Of a stretch of DNA of 27,755 nucleotides, positions 15,688 through 24,847 are shown in pieces (position 1 is the stretch's first letter; every line of letters begins with the position of its first letter). The translations under genes were made by a program, and so were the position numbers. The DNA comes from an uncultured Porphyromonadaceae bacterium (GTDB lineage: Bacteria; Bacteroidota; Bacteroidia; Bacteroidales; Muribaculaceae), in the NCBI GenBank assembly GCA_902475285.1, contig CABRZA010000009.1, forward strand, positions 1 through 27,755, read 5' to 3'. Below the pieces are notes generated by a model that searched no databases, had not been told where the DNA came from, and saw only the letters and a list, made by a program, of their open reading frames with translations.

Positions 15688-15755
15688 CAAAGTTTAACTG
15701 CGTGTGACGCCAAATTTTTCCTCTCGGGGAGTAGCTATAATAAAACCAATCCACC

Positions 15756-18700
15756 ATGCTACATTTAATAGCTGACAGCGGAATACAATTCCATACCACC
15801 GAAGCGGTATTCAATCCTTCCGAGCAACTCGCGCTGCCCGGGGGCAGGCCGTTGAAATACAGTTTCTGCAACATCGTCAACGAGCTGACCGGCGTCCGCC
15901 TTTTCGACCTTCTGGCATATCATGCCGAAAGCGGCCGTTACATTCCCGTCACCGAACTCGTCGACAAGCGCAGCGTTGAACTCCAAGCCGACGGCCGTCC
16001 CAAGCTCGACGACATGGGCGTGGAGGTCATACGCCGCGACATTGCCACGTCGCTCTTCACGCAGCTTAATCCCGAGAGCCACGACAACTTCTATACTTTC
16101 AACAACCTCCTCTCCTATAAGGTGCCGCGCCTGCCCGCCAACGGTGAGCGGGTGCCCGGTTTCGAGCTTCTCCTGGGCCATTGGCTCCCCATGCCAATGT
16201 TCGAGATGCAGCAGGGCGTCACAGGCAACGTGCCCTACGCTTGGTGCCGTGTAAAAATCGATCGGATAGGGCAGGAAGACGCATCGGGCAACGCCCGCTT
16301 CCGTTTCACCTGGGCTTTCGACACCCGCACCACCGACAATCCCATGGCCGAGTTCCGGCCGTCGATGCCCGACAACGGCGCCGACAAGGTTGTCTTCGCA
16401 CTCTGCAACCGTGTGTCGACGCTCATCAACTTCATGTCGCCCATAGGCGATTTCACCGTTTTCAGCCACTATGTGGCCCAGCTCCTGGGGCTTGATCCCA
16501 AGGGCAGCGGATACCGCTACATAGGCTTCTACATCTACCTCATCAACTATCTCCGCATGCTCGGCGCAGCCCCCGAGGTCACGCTCCACCGCTGCCCCAA
16601 GGAGCGCACGATTCCAGTCGACATGGTGCTCGACATCGGCAACTCACGCACATGCGGCATCCTCTTCGAAAACAGCGACTTCACCAAGGCTGCAATGCTC
16701 GCCCTGCGCGACCTCACCGACCCCTCGGTGACCTACGACCATCCCTTCGACATGCGTCTGGTGTTCCGTCAGGCCGACTTCGCCAACGACATCGTCATAG
16801 AGGACGAACCCGAGCTATTCCGCTACCTCTCGCTTGTCCGTGTCGGCGACGAGGCTCGCCGCTTGGTCTACAAATCGGTGCAGAATGAAGGCATGTGGAC
16901 CTCCAACACCAACTACTCCAGCCCCAAGCGCTACCTCTGGGACAACCGCCCCTTCGACGAGGCGTGGCGCTTTCTCACCACCGACGACGATCCCCTCTAC
17001 ATCCGCCAGGCCGAGAGCATCTACATGCCGGTGATTTCCGACCTCTTCGACGCCAACGGCGAGCTCGTGCGCAACCCATTCGACATGGCCGAGAGCACCG
17101 ACGGACGCACGCACTACTCGCGCTCATCACTGATGACTTTCGTCCTCATCGAAATCCTCCAGCAGGCGCTCATGCAGATCAACAGCCCCGAGTTCCGCAC
17201 ATCGCACGGTGCCGTCAACTGCCGCCGCTATCTGCGCAGCCTTATCCTCACATGTCCCACGGCCATGCCGCTCACCGAGCAGATCAAGCTCCGCCAGTGC
17301 GCCGCAGATGCCTACGAGGCTCTCTGCAATGTATACAACAACGGCGAGCTCGCGCAGATCCAGGTCTACCCCTCGGTCGACAAACTCACCGCAGGCAACA
17401 ACGATGCCATCGACGGCGAGAAAGGCACTTGGACTTTCGACGAGGCCACATGCAGCCAGCTCGTATACCTCTACGCCGAGATAGCACAGCGCTACACGGG
17501 CCTCACGCGCAAATTCTTCGACCTCAAGGGCCATGTGCGCCCCGAGCTCGCCGTGGAGGGATACACCGACAAGGCCCTCACCGTGGCATCCGTCGACATA
17601 GGCGCCGGCACATCCGACGTGATGGTGTGCACCTACAAGTGCACCGGCTCCGACGGCGCCACACTCGTGCCGCGTCCCATTTTCTGGGACAGCTTCTATG
17701 TGGCCGGCGACGACATCCTCCGCAATATCATCCAGAACGTCATCATCGAGGACCGTGGCGACGACTATCCCGACATGGGAAGCGTCTACGCCGCCCTCAG
17801 CGCTCGCTTCGCCACCATGACCATCGACGAAATCGCAGCCATACCCTCCATGAGCAAGGACCGCTACTACACCGTCGAGGTGAGCAACCTCCGTTCGGCA
17901 TCCACGCCCGAGGAAGAGAGCCGCATCAAGGAGAAACTCGCGTCGTCGCTCCTGCGCGACTTCTTCGGCGTCGACTCCAACATGATGGACTTCGCCGACC
18001 GCAGCTGCCGTGTGGACTTCAACACCCAGATATCGCATCCCATGGCGCAGTTCTTCATGGAGCAGCTGCGCCTGCGCCGCCCCTTCCGCGTCTACACCTA
18101 CGACGAGATATTCTCCGACATGAAGCCCTCGCAGTACCTCCTCGACTACTTCGCCGACCACTTCGGCTTCCGCTTCGAGGAGCTCAAGTGGCGCTTCGAC
18201 CCGCGCCGCGTGGGCGACATTGTAAAGTCGACCATGGAGAAGCTCATGAAGCAGATATCGGTGGTGCTCTACGCACACCAGTGCGACATTGTGATTCTCT
18301 CCGGACGCCCCACAAGCCTCGATGCCGTTACGGAGCTCTTCGTGAAGTACCTCCCCGTCACACCCGACCGCCTCGTACGCCTCAACAACTACCATGTGGG
18401 CCAGTGGTACCCCCAGGCCGACCCACAGGGTTACTTCATCGACCAGAAGTCGGTTGTTGCCGTGGGTGCAATGATAGGCCACATAGCCTCCACCTCGGGC
18501 TACGACGGCATGGTGGTCGACTTCTCCGAAATGGCGAAGTGTTTCCATTCCACAGCATATTATATAGGTATATATAAGGGAGACAAGTACGAGCAGACCA
18601 TCATGACGCCACACAGCAACAGCCGCAACCTCAGCCTCACGGTCTTCCCTTGCTTCTTCGGCTGCCGGCAGTTCGACACCCCGCATTACGACGGCCGACC

Positions 18701-18923
18701 CCTCTACGCACTCTACAACGACTCCGGCCGCTCGATGCTCAACGTGACCCTAACGCGCGACTTCGCCGAAGACCCCGAGCGCCTGGTGGTTGAAGACGTC
18801 ACCGACGCCAACGGCGACCCCGTGCCCCTCGACTGCATTACGTTCATGTCGCAGTCGATAATCAACGACGGCAGCCACTGGCTCGACAAGGGTGTCTTCG
18901 AACTCGGCCTGTCCCCGCGCTGA
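15756..18923 (+). CDS. SrfB-like actin/Hsp70-fold ATPase
   Basis: A 1055-residue protein resembling the SrfB family (named from SsrB-regulated factors in Salmonella, molecular role unestablished to my knowledge). Three landmarks of an actin/Hsp70-type nucleotide fold are visible in order: phosphate-1 VLDIGNSRTCG at 291-301, phosphate-2 VDIGAGTSDVMV at 613-624, and an adenosine-type motif IVILSGRPTSL at about 845-855. The first 285 residues form a separate N-terminal region. There is no signal peptide or membrane helix, so it is probably cytoplasmic. It opens a run of six closely spaced genes and is followed by the SrfC-like GTPase, the same pairing as in enterobacterial srf loci; no SrfA is recognised. 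A likely mode is ATP-driven conformational switching or assembly. Family assignment is from recall. Confidence 0.78.
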   Translation: MLHLIADSGIQFHTTEAVFNPSEQLALPGGRPLKYSFCNIVNELTGVRLFDLLAYHAESGRYIPVTELVDKRSVELQADGRPKLDDMGVEVIRRDIATSLFTQLNPESHDNFYTFNNLLSYKVPRLPANGERVPGFELLLGHWLPMPMFEMQQGVTGNVPYAWCRVKIDRIGQEDASGNARFRFTWAFDTRTTDNPMAEFRPSMPDNGADKVVFALCNRVSTLINFMSPIGDFTVFSHYVAQLLGLDPKGSGYRYIGFYIYLINYLRMLGAAPEVTLHRCPKERTIPVDMVLDIGNSRTCGILFENSDFTKAAMLALRDLTDPSVTYDHPFDMRLVFRQADFANDIVIEDEPELFRYLSLVRVGDEARRLVYKSVQNEGMWTSNTNYSSPKRYLWDNRPFDEAWRFLTTDDDPLYIRQAESIYMPVISDLFDANGELVRNPFDMAESTDGRTHYSRSSLMTFVLIEILQQALMQINSPEFRTSHGAVNCRRYLRSLILTCPTAMPLTEQIKLRQCAADAYEALCNVYNNGELAQIQVYPSVDKLTAGNNDAIDGEKGTWTFDEATCSQLVYLYAEIAQRYTGLTRKFFDLKGHVRPELAVEGYTDKALTVASVDIGAGTSDVMVCTYKCTGSDGATLVPRPIFWDSFYVAGDDILRNIIQNVIIEDRGDDYPDMGSVYAALSARFATMTIDEIAAIPSMSKDRYYTVEVSNLRSASTPEEESRIKEKLASSLLRDFFGVDSNMMDFADRSCRVDFNTQISHPMAQFFMEQLRLRRPFRVYTYDEIFSDMKPSQYLLDYFADHFGFRFEELKWRFDPRRVGDIVKSTMEKLMKQISVVLYAHQCDIVILSGRPTSLDAVTELFVKYLPVTPDRLVRLNNYHVGQWYPQADPQGYFIDQKSVVAVGAMIGHIASTSGYDGMVVDFSEMAKCFHSTAYYIGIYKGDKYEQTIMTPHSNSRNLSLTVFPCFFGCRQFDTPHYDGRPLYALYNDSGRSMLNVTLTRDFAEDPERLVVEDVTDANGDPVPLDCITFMSQSIINDGSHWLDKGVFELGLSPR

Positions 18924-18976
18924 AGCGCCGCCGTGCCGCAATCCTTTCATTGTCAATCCTCTCACATCAAGCAGCA

Positions 18977-21916
18977 ATGACAACACAAGAGCGTATCGAT
19001 ATAATCAACGAAGGCCTGGCATGGCTCAAGGCCAACAAGCCCGATGCCTACGAGCACTCCCTCTTCCCCATGCTCGACGGGCGACGCCGTCTGCGACGTC
19101 ATCTCTCGGCCCTCGACGAGAACCCCGCCATAGGTGCCTTCGGCGAGAGCCAGACAGGCAAGAGCTACCTCACGAACACCCTTCTCAACCGCCGCGACAA
19201 ACCTTTCCTCATCCACTCCTCCGACCACCCCGAGGGCGTTGACTTCGTAAACCTAATCAACCCCATCGGCGACAAGCGCGAAGCCACCGGCGTGGTGACG
19301 CGCATGACGAGTTTCGCAAACCACCCCGAGCGCTACAACTACGACTATCCCGTGATCGTCAAGCTCCTCAACCTGGGCCAGCTTGCCACCATACTCTCGT
19401 CGGGCTACTACGCCAACATACGCGATTTCAAAAACTATACCGATGCTGAGCTCCGCGCCATCGCCCAGGACCTGCGCGAGCGCTACGGCAGCCGCCCCGA
19501 GCTCTCAGAGCCGCCGATGATTGAAGACGACATCCTCGACATCAAGAACTACCTCGCCACCTATCACTCGAACACGGAGCCTCTCATGCGTGAGGACTTT
19601 TTCGAGACGCTCACGCGCATAATACGCCGCGTGCCCACAGCCGAGCTCCCCTCCGTCCTCCGTTATCTTTGGCACGGCAACGAGGTGCTCACCGCGCTCT
19701 TCGGCCGCCTGGCAAAGGTGCTCGAGCGCTTCAGCTTCGCCAAGGAGGTCTACGTCCCCATCGAGGCCGTCATCCACCACAGCAACAACCGCAACACCAT
19801 CATGTCGGTGATGTGCCTCAACGGCCTCGACCAGGACAACTGGGACGTGAAGACCGACGTCTACATCCCCCGTGCCGACGGCAGCCTGCGCCGCGAGGTC
19901 GACGTGCCCTCCTGCGAGCTCTGTGCCCTCAGCGCCGAGGTAATATTCAAGATTGAGGAGGAGTATCTCAACGAGTCGACATCCTACTTCTACGACGACG
20001 CACGAGCCGGTGAGCCCGGCTATCTGCCGCGCGCCAGCCGCGCAAAGCTCGCCGACACCGTCGACAAGAGCCTCCTCCGCCACACCGACTTCCTCGACTT
20101 CCCCGGCGCCCGCTCGCCCGAGCAGCACGATGAGGCTAACTGCAACTCCTCCATCCGCGACGACGAGAACGACAACCAGAGCGTCCTTATCCGAGTGTAT
20201 CTCCGCGGCAAGGTGGCATACCTCTTCAACTACTACAGCGAATCGCACCTGATGAAGTTGCTTCTCTTCTGCCACCACGAGGAGCAGAGCGAGGTGAAGA
20301 ACCTGCACCTGCTCATCGAGGCGTGGGTAAAGCACAACGTCGGCGCCACCGTGGCCGACCGAGCCCTAACACTCCGCCGCACCGCAGGCATATCGCCGCT
20401 CTTCCTCGTGGCCACGAAGATCAACATCGACATGACCTGCAAGAGTCACGAGAGCCACAACAACGAGACAGCCCTCAACACCCGCTGGGAGGGCCGCTTC
20501 CGCACCGTGTTGCTCAACTCAGTGCTCAACTCTGCATATGCCGACTGGTTCTGCAACTGGTCGGCGCAGGGCCAGTCGTTCAAGGACACATACCTGCTGC
20601 GCAGCTACGAGTACTGCGCATGCACATCGGCCGGCAACCAGATGTTCGACGGCTACGACCCCACGGTCCCAGCCTCGGAGAAGCGCATGATGTACGACGG
20701 CGACTACTTCCGCCGCCTGCGCTCTACTTTCGTGGCCAACCCCAGCGTGCGCGAGCTCTTCTTCGACCCCGAGTTGGCATGGGACGTGGTGTCGACGCTC
20801 AACAACGACGGCTCGCTCTACATCATCGAGCGCCTCTCGAAGGTGGCCGGCGTTGCCGACGACATCCGCCGCGAGCAGATAGAGCGGGAGGGCGACAGCA
20901 TAATGAGTACCGTACAGACCATACTATCTCACGAATACGACAGCGACAACGACAACGAGAAGCTTCTCCGGAACATACAGATCGCCAACAACATACGATG
21001 GGAGTTCGACGCCAGCTGCGGTGAAGACTGCTTCTTCTTCGGCCACCTTGTTCAGGCCCTTCAGGTCACCGAGGCCGAGTGTCTCAACATCGTCCACGAC
21101 ATCGTCCACAACACCAACATCAACACCGGCATCAACGACCCGGGCCCCGTCGACTTGATTCTGAAACGCGTGAAGCACTTCGAGGGCTGTCGCACCGACG
21201 ACGAGCGCTGGGAGCGTCTCCTCAAGGCATACGGATGGCGCACCGAGGACGAGGCACGCCAACGCCTTGCCGGACGTGGCATCAACGACGTCGACGCCCT
21301 CTTCTGCCCGCCAAAAAAGGCCCAGACCAACCAGGACTACATCGCCGAGCACCTCATGACGCTATGGAACAAGAAAGTCAACTCCGAAACCCTCATCAAC
21401 ACCTTCACTTCCAATACCAACGGCTTCAGTCCCGTGGTGATGAAGGAGCTCATAGGCCAGCTCATCGACTCTGCCGAGCGTCTGCATCTCCCCGAGCTTA
21501 TCGCCGAGCGCATACGCCCCGAGGTGAATGTAACCAACGTGTCGCAGATTAAGGAGAGCCTCGTGGCCGACATCGTGGCCTCGACGCTCAACGACTTCGT
21601 CAACGACTTCGGCTACTCCATGCTCACCGACGAGCAGCGCGAGAAGGCCCGCAGCCTCGCCGAAGACAACTATCTCCCCGTCTACGAATACATCGGCTGC
21701 GAGCGACCCACGACATTCAGCCACGACGAGCTCGCCGAGATGTTCGAGAATGCCTTTGAGCGGGGCGGTGCCATCACCGAGTCGTTCGACAACCGATACA
21801 ACGAGTGGCTCGAATACATGACCATTGCCTTCATCGTGCATCTGCGCCGCTCCGAGTTGCCCCCAGAGGTCAACGCCGCACTCGGCGTGATAATAAACAA
21901 GATTTCATTCTCTTGA
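18977..21916 (+). CDS. SrfC-like dynamin-type GTPase
   Basis: A 979-residue P-loop protein resembling SrfC/Virul_Fac proteins, with dynamin-like GTPase features. G1 GESQTGKS is at 56-63. A switch-I-like stretch TGVVTRM follows at about 98-104. G3 is DFPG at 374-377, within DFLDFPGARS. A G4-like ATKINID at 479-485 has Asn483 where the usual [NT]KxD motif has Asp. About 270 residues separate switch I from G3, a large insertion. The C-terminal 450 residues are mostly helical and charged, as in dynamin-type stalks. No membrane helix is seen. ATG 18977 is preferred over a TTG at 18950. It lies 53 bases after the SrfB-like gene and 13 before the subtilase. Function unknown; membrane or polymer remodelling is an analogy only. 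Confidence 0.75.
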   Translation: MTTQERIDIINEGLAWLKANKPDAYEHSLFPMLDGRRRLRRHLSALDENPAIGAFGESQTGKSYLTNTLLNRRDKPFLIHSSDHPEGVDFVNLINPIGDKREATGVVTRMTSFANHPERYNYDYPVIVKLLNLGQLATILSSGYYANIRDFKNYTDAELRAIAQDLRERYGSRPELSEPPMIEDDILDIKNYLATYHSNTEPLMREDFFETLTRIIRRVPTAELPSVLRYLWHGNEVLTALFGRLAKVLERFSFAKEVYVPIEAVIHHSNNRNTIMSVMCLNGLDQDNWDVKTDVYIPRADGSLRREVDVPSCELCALSAEVIFKIEEEYLNESTSYFYDDARAGEPGYLPRASRAKLADTVDKSLLRHTDFLDFPGARSPEQHDEANCNSSIRDDENDNQSVLIRVYLRGKVAYLFNYYSESHLMKLLLFCHHEEQSEVKNLHLLIEAWVKHNVGATVADRALTLRRTAGISPLFLVATKINIDMTCKSHESHNNETALNTRWEGRFRTVLLNSVLNSAYADWFCNWSAQGQSFKDTYLLRSYEYCACTSAGNQMFDGYDPTVPASEKRMMYDGDYFRRLRSTFVANPSVRELFFDPELAWDVVSTLNNDGSLYIIERLSKVAGVADDIRREQIEREGDSIMSTVQTILSHEYDSDNDNEKLLRNIQIANNIRWEFDASCGEDCFFFGHLVQALQVTEAECLNIVHDIVHNTNINTGINDPGPVDLILKRVKHFEGCRTDDERWERLLKAYGWRTEDEARQRLAGRGINDVDALFCPPKKAQTNQDYIAEHLMTLWNKKVNSETLINTFTSNTNGFSPVVMKELIGQLIDSAERLHLPELIAERIRPEVNVTNVSQIKESLVADIVASTLNDFVNDFGYSMLTDEQREKARSLAEDNYLPVYEYIGCERPTTFSHDELAEMFENAFERGGAITESFDNRYNEWLEYMTIAFIVHLRRSELPPEVNAALGVIINKISFS

Positions 21917-21929
21917 CAAACAAACGGAT

Positions 21930-23852
21930 ATGAGAAGAATTCATTTCGACCGCCGCGGACCCGTTTGGTTCCATTATCCCTATTGGCAGCCCTGGGGTTG
22001 CCTCGGATGCCTTGGCCGCGCGCTGGGATTTCTGGTCCTGCTGTTCCTCCTTCTGTTGCTCCTGAGCCAGTTCCGCAGCTGCGACCGCGAGCGCGATGTC
22101 GCATCCGACGATACTGTGGTCGTCGAAGAACCTGTCGACGTCCCCAACGACAACGCCGTGCCTCCAATCAACGACGACGACGTAATCGACGACGGACGCG
22201 GTGGACGCGTGGTGTCGAACCGCATCAATGTACTCTTTCAGGCCGAGGTGGGCGCTCAGGAAATCGAGCGATGGAAGACGCGCTTCTTCGAGCTTTATTC
22301 GCCCGACAACCACCGCATAGTGTTCTGCGATATCAACACCAAGCTCATGTCGATAGAGGTGCCTGCCGAAGAGCGCCGCACCATGATTGAGCGTCTGCCC
22401 GAGCAGATATCCGATATTCCATTTATGGTGTTCGAGGAGAACGTGATGGAGGGCGGTTACCGTCCGTCGGATCCCGGCATGGCCGTCGCCGATGCCTCGT
22501 GGCATCTCGACGCTGTCAAGGCAGCCCGCGCATGGGACCTCACCAAGGGCTCCGACAAGGTAATCGTGGCCGTCGTCGACAGTTACTTCGACCTCGGCAA
22601 TCCCGAGCTCGAGGGCCTGCAGGTGGTCAACCCTTACAGCGTGGAGCAGGGTAGTACCGACGTCGGCCTCCCCGAGAGCTACAACCCCGGCACGCCCGAC
22701 CCCGTGCTTTGCCACGGCACCATGGTGGCCACGCTCGCAGTAGGCGGCATGGACAACGGCCACGGCGTGGCCGGCATAGCTCCGCAGTGCTCCTTCATGC
22801 CCATAAGCCTGGGCGCACGCTTCGGCACACTGGCAATGCTCCAGGGCCTCCTCTTCGCCATCAACAAGGGCGCACAGGTGGTCAACATCTCTGCCGGCAT
22901 GATGGTGGGCGAGGAGGTGCACTCATGGTCGGTCGACCAGCAGATCGAAGTGGCGCGCCGCGAACTCCTCGCCCAGGAGGATGTGTGGAAATACGTGTTC
23001 GACATGTGCGAGAAGTACTATGTGACCATCGTCTGGGCCGCCGGCAACGAGGATGTCTTCACCGCCCTCGACGCCTCCAAGCGCGGCGACAACACCATAA
23101 AGGTCTCAGCCTCCGACCGCCAGAACCACAAGGCCGAGTTCAGCAACTTCGGCAACTTCGAGCGCCGCGGCATCTATGAGTCCACCGTCTCGGCTCCCGG
23201 CGCAAAGGTCTACGGCGAAGTGCCCCGCGGCGAGTCGACGCTCGTCGACGGCACCAGCTTCTCCGCGCCCATAGTGTCGGGCTGCGTGGGCCTGATGAAG
23301 TCGCTCGACGGCTCTCTCTCCACACGCGAGATCATCGACATCTTCAAAGCCACCGGCCGCAAGGTCGACGGCTCCACCACCGTGGGCCCCGTGGTGCAGA
23401 TAGGCCCGGCGCTCGAAAAGGTCGTCGACGGCTTCCTGCCCTTCGAAACCCTCAAAGCCTATTGCAACGGTGGCGTCGGCGTCGACTCGGTCGACGTGCC
23501 CACAACGCTTCTGCGCCCCTTGCGCGTCACCGCTCCGGCCGACAGCACCATGCTCCCTCCGTTGGTGCACCTCCGCTTCCGCTTGGGAGCCGACGGCAAG
23601 GGCCGCGCACTTTATGTGAGCAACTACGCCCCCGACAGCCCCTGGTCGGCGCCCGTGACCTATACCCTCGACGCCTCCGGCGCCAGGGTGATCATTTCGC
23701 AGCCCGACGAAGCAGTGCGTGCCGGTGCGTCGAACTTCAACTCGGCCAAGTTTACAGTCGAGCCCGACAGTCTCGGCAAGGCGCAGATTACTGTCGTAGA
23801 ATCAGAATCAATTCCCGCAGAATATAAACCCTTCCTTAAAAAGCATTCGTAA
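21930..23852 (+). CDS. Membrane-anchored S8 (subtilisin-like) serine protease
   Basis: A 640-residue subtilase. The N-terminus (Arg2, Arg3, Arg8, Arg9, Arg30) precedes one membrane helix at about 31-46. The positive charges suggest the N-terminus is inside and the protease domain in the periplasm. An acidic linker (about 52-90) leads to a small domain at about 95-175 that could be an inhibitor-like prodomain. The S8 domain is at about 185-505: Asp217 in AVVDSYFD, His262 in CHGTMVA, oxyanion Asn373 in WAAGNED and Ser443 in DGTSFSAP, so the catalytic set is complete. Gly normally follows the D-[ST] pair, but here it is Tyr. The C-terminal 135 residues look beta-rich. The stop overlaps the next start by one base. 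Its targets are unknown; context points to regulated cleavage at the envelope. Confidence 0.9.
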   Translation: MRRIHFDRRGPVWFHYPYWQPWGCLGCLGRALGFLVLLFLLLLLLSQFRSCDRERDVASDDTVVVEEPVDVPNDNAVPPINDDDVIDDGRGGRVVSNRINVLFQAEVGAQEIERWKTRFFELYSPDNHRIVFCDINTKLMSIEVPAEERRTMIERLPEQISDIPFMVFEENVMEGGYRPSDPGMAVADASWHLDAVKAARAWDLTKGSDKVIVAVVDSYFDLGNPELEGLQVVNPYSVEQGSTDVGLPESYNPGTPDPVLCHGTMVATLAVGGMDNGHGVAGIAPQCSFMPISLGARFGTLAMLQGLLFAINKGAQVVNISAGMMVGEEVHSWSVDQQIEVARRELLAQEDVWKYVFDMCEKYYVTIVWAAGNEDVFTALDASKRGDNTIKVSASDRQNHKAEFSNFGNFERRGIYESTVSAPGAKVYGEVPRGESTLVDGTSFSAPIVSGCVGLMKSLDGSLSTREIIDIFKATGRKVDGSTTVGPVVQIGPALEKVVDGFLPFETLKAYCNGGVGVDSVDVPTTLLRPLRVTAPADSTMLPPLVHLRFRLGADGKGRALYVSNYAPDSPWSAPVTYTLDASGARVIISQPDEAVRAGASNFNSAKFTVEPDSLGKAQITVVESESIPAEYKPFLKKHS

Positions 23853-24826
23853 TGGAACAATCGAAAGGCGGCCTCTCCGTCGCCATGATAATATCAATTA
23901 TAGGCTGGCTCGTGTGCGCCGCACTGGCAGGCATAGGCCTATATGTGAAAGGCTATGACCTTCCGGTGGCCATTGTCGTAACCGTGATCATGCTTGCTAT
24001 AGGTATCGTTGGCTATGTTCTGGGCATCATGGCCAAACGAACCGAAAACGAGTTCAAGAAATGGCGTACATACGAGTACTTCGGCGTGTTCATGATGGCC
24101 GCTGCGCTTGCTTGTGCTGCCATGCCTTTCTGCTGGGGAGCTAACTATCTTATTAATGTCACCAACCTTAGCAGTGCCGCCGACAGCGACAAAGCCCGCG
24201 TCGCAGACCTGGTTGAAACCTATAAGGCTCAGGAGACCCAGCGCCTCGACCACACGGCCGCCGGCCTGCTTAACTTCGTGCAGTCGCACTCCAACAGCGC
24301 CTCCGCTCGTCTCAATGATTTCGTCAGCCATGTGGTGATGTTGAACGAAGCCGGACATATCAACGCCACTATCGTCAACAACTTCAAAGAGTTCAACAAC
24401 GGATTCATTATCCGCGGTGCCATCGACGCCGACCCAATAGGCTGCCTCGTGAGCTCTGTCGACAGCGTTTTCAATGTGGTCAACGCTATGGAACTCAATC
24501 GTTTCAAAGACGTGCAACCCGGTTTTGACGCAGCTTCGCAGAATCTTTCGAATTTCCTCAACCACATGAGCGCCGACCTCGATCTCCCCACAGTGGCGCT
24601 CAACAGCGGAATGTTCACCGCTGTCGACTCCGACCCCAATACTTACGACACCGTCAAGAGCTCGTTCGGCCGGATATACAGCAGCATATTCGACATAAAC
24701 GTCTACGACATCCTTGTATTCGTGGCCTTCGCCTTCTTCGCGTTGACCCACTATCTTTGCGAGTACCACACATACGTGGTCAACACGCTTCCGCCCGTAT
24801 CCGACAAGGACGATATTCTTCTTTAA
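23852..24826 (+). CDS. Four-helix membrane protein with large middle domain, unknown function
   Basis: I do not recognise this 324-residue protein. Membrane helices are predicted at about 10-31, 38-60, 74-98 and 289-310. The basic loop AKRTENEFKKWR between helices 2 and 3 should be cytoplasmic, which places the 190-residue region between helices 3 and 4 in the periplasm and the short acidic C-terminus inside. That region is helical, with many Asn, Asp and Ser, and resembles a sensor-like helical bundle in general shape only. The start codon overlaps the protease stop (TAATG), implying coupled translation and perhaps complex formation with the protease, which is predicted to sit on the same side of the membrane. 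Confidence 0.7.
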   Translation: MEQSKGGLSVAMIISIIGWLVCAALAGIGLYVKGYDLPVAIVVTVIMLAIGIVGYVLGIMAKRTENEFKKWRTYEYFGVFMMAAALACAAMPFCWGANYLINVTNLSSAADSDKARVADLVETYKAQETQRLDHTAAGLLNFVQSHSNSASARLNDFVSHVVMLNEAGHINATIVNNFKEFNNGFIIRGAIDADPIGCLVSSVDSVFNVVNAMELNRFKDVQPGFDAASQNLSNFLNHMSADLDLPTVALNSGMFTAVDSDPNTYDTVKSSFGRIYSSIFDINVYDILVFVAFAFFALTHYLCEYHTYVVNTLPPVSDKDDILL

Positions 24827-24847
24827 TATTCTATCATTCGCGATATT

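Noticed and set aside
15688..15755. Promoter or terminator between rlmB and the SrfB-like gene
   Set aside because: CAAATTTTT and TATAAT-like stretches are present, but no -33 element at proper spacing and no convincing hairpin were found.
16895..18577. 560-codon + strand frame inside the SrfB-like gene
   Set aside because: The product is Arg, His and Pro-rich text typical of a shifted frame of GCC/CTC/CGC codons.
17127..18686. Long antisense open frame inside the SrfB-like gene
   Set aside because: Same shadow pattern; the sense strand shows ordered ATPase motifs.
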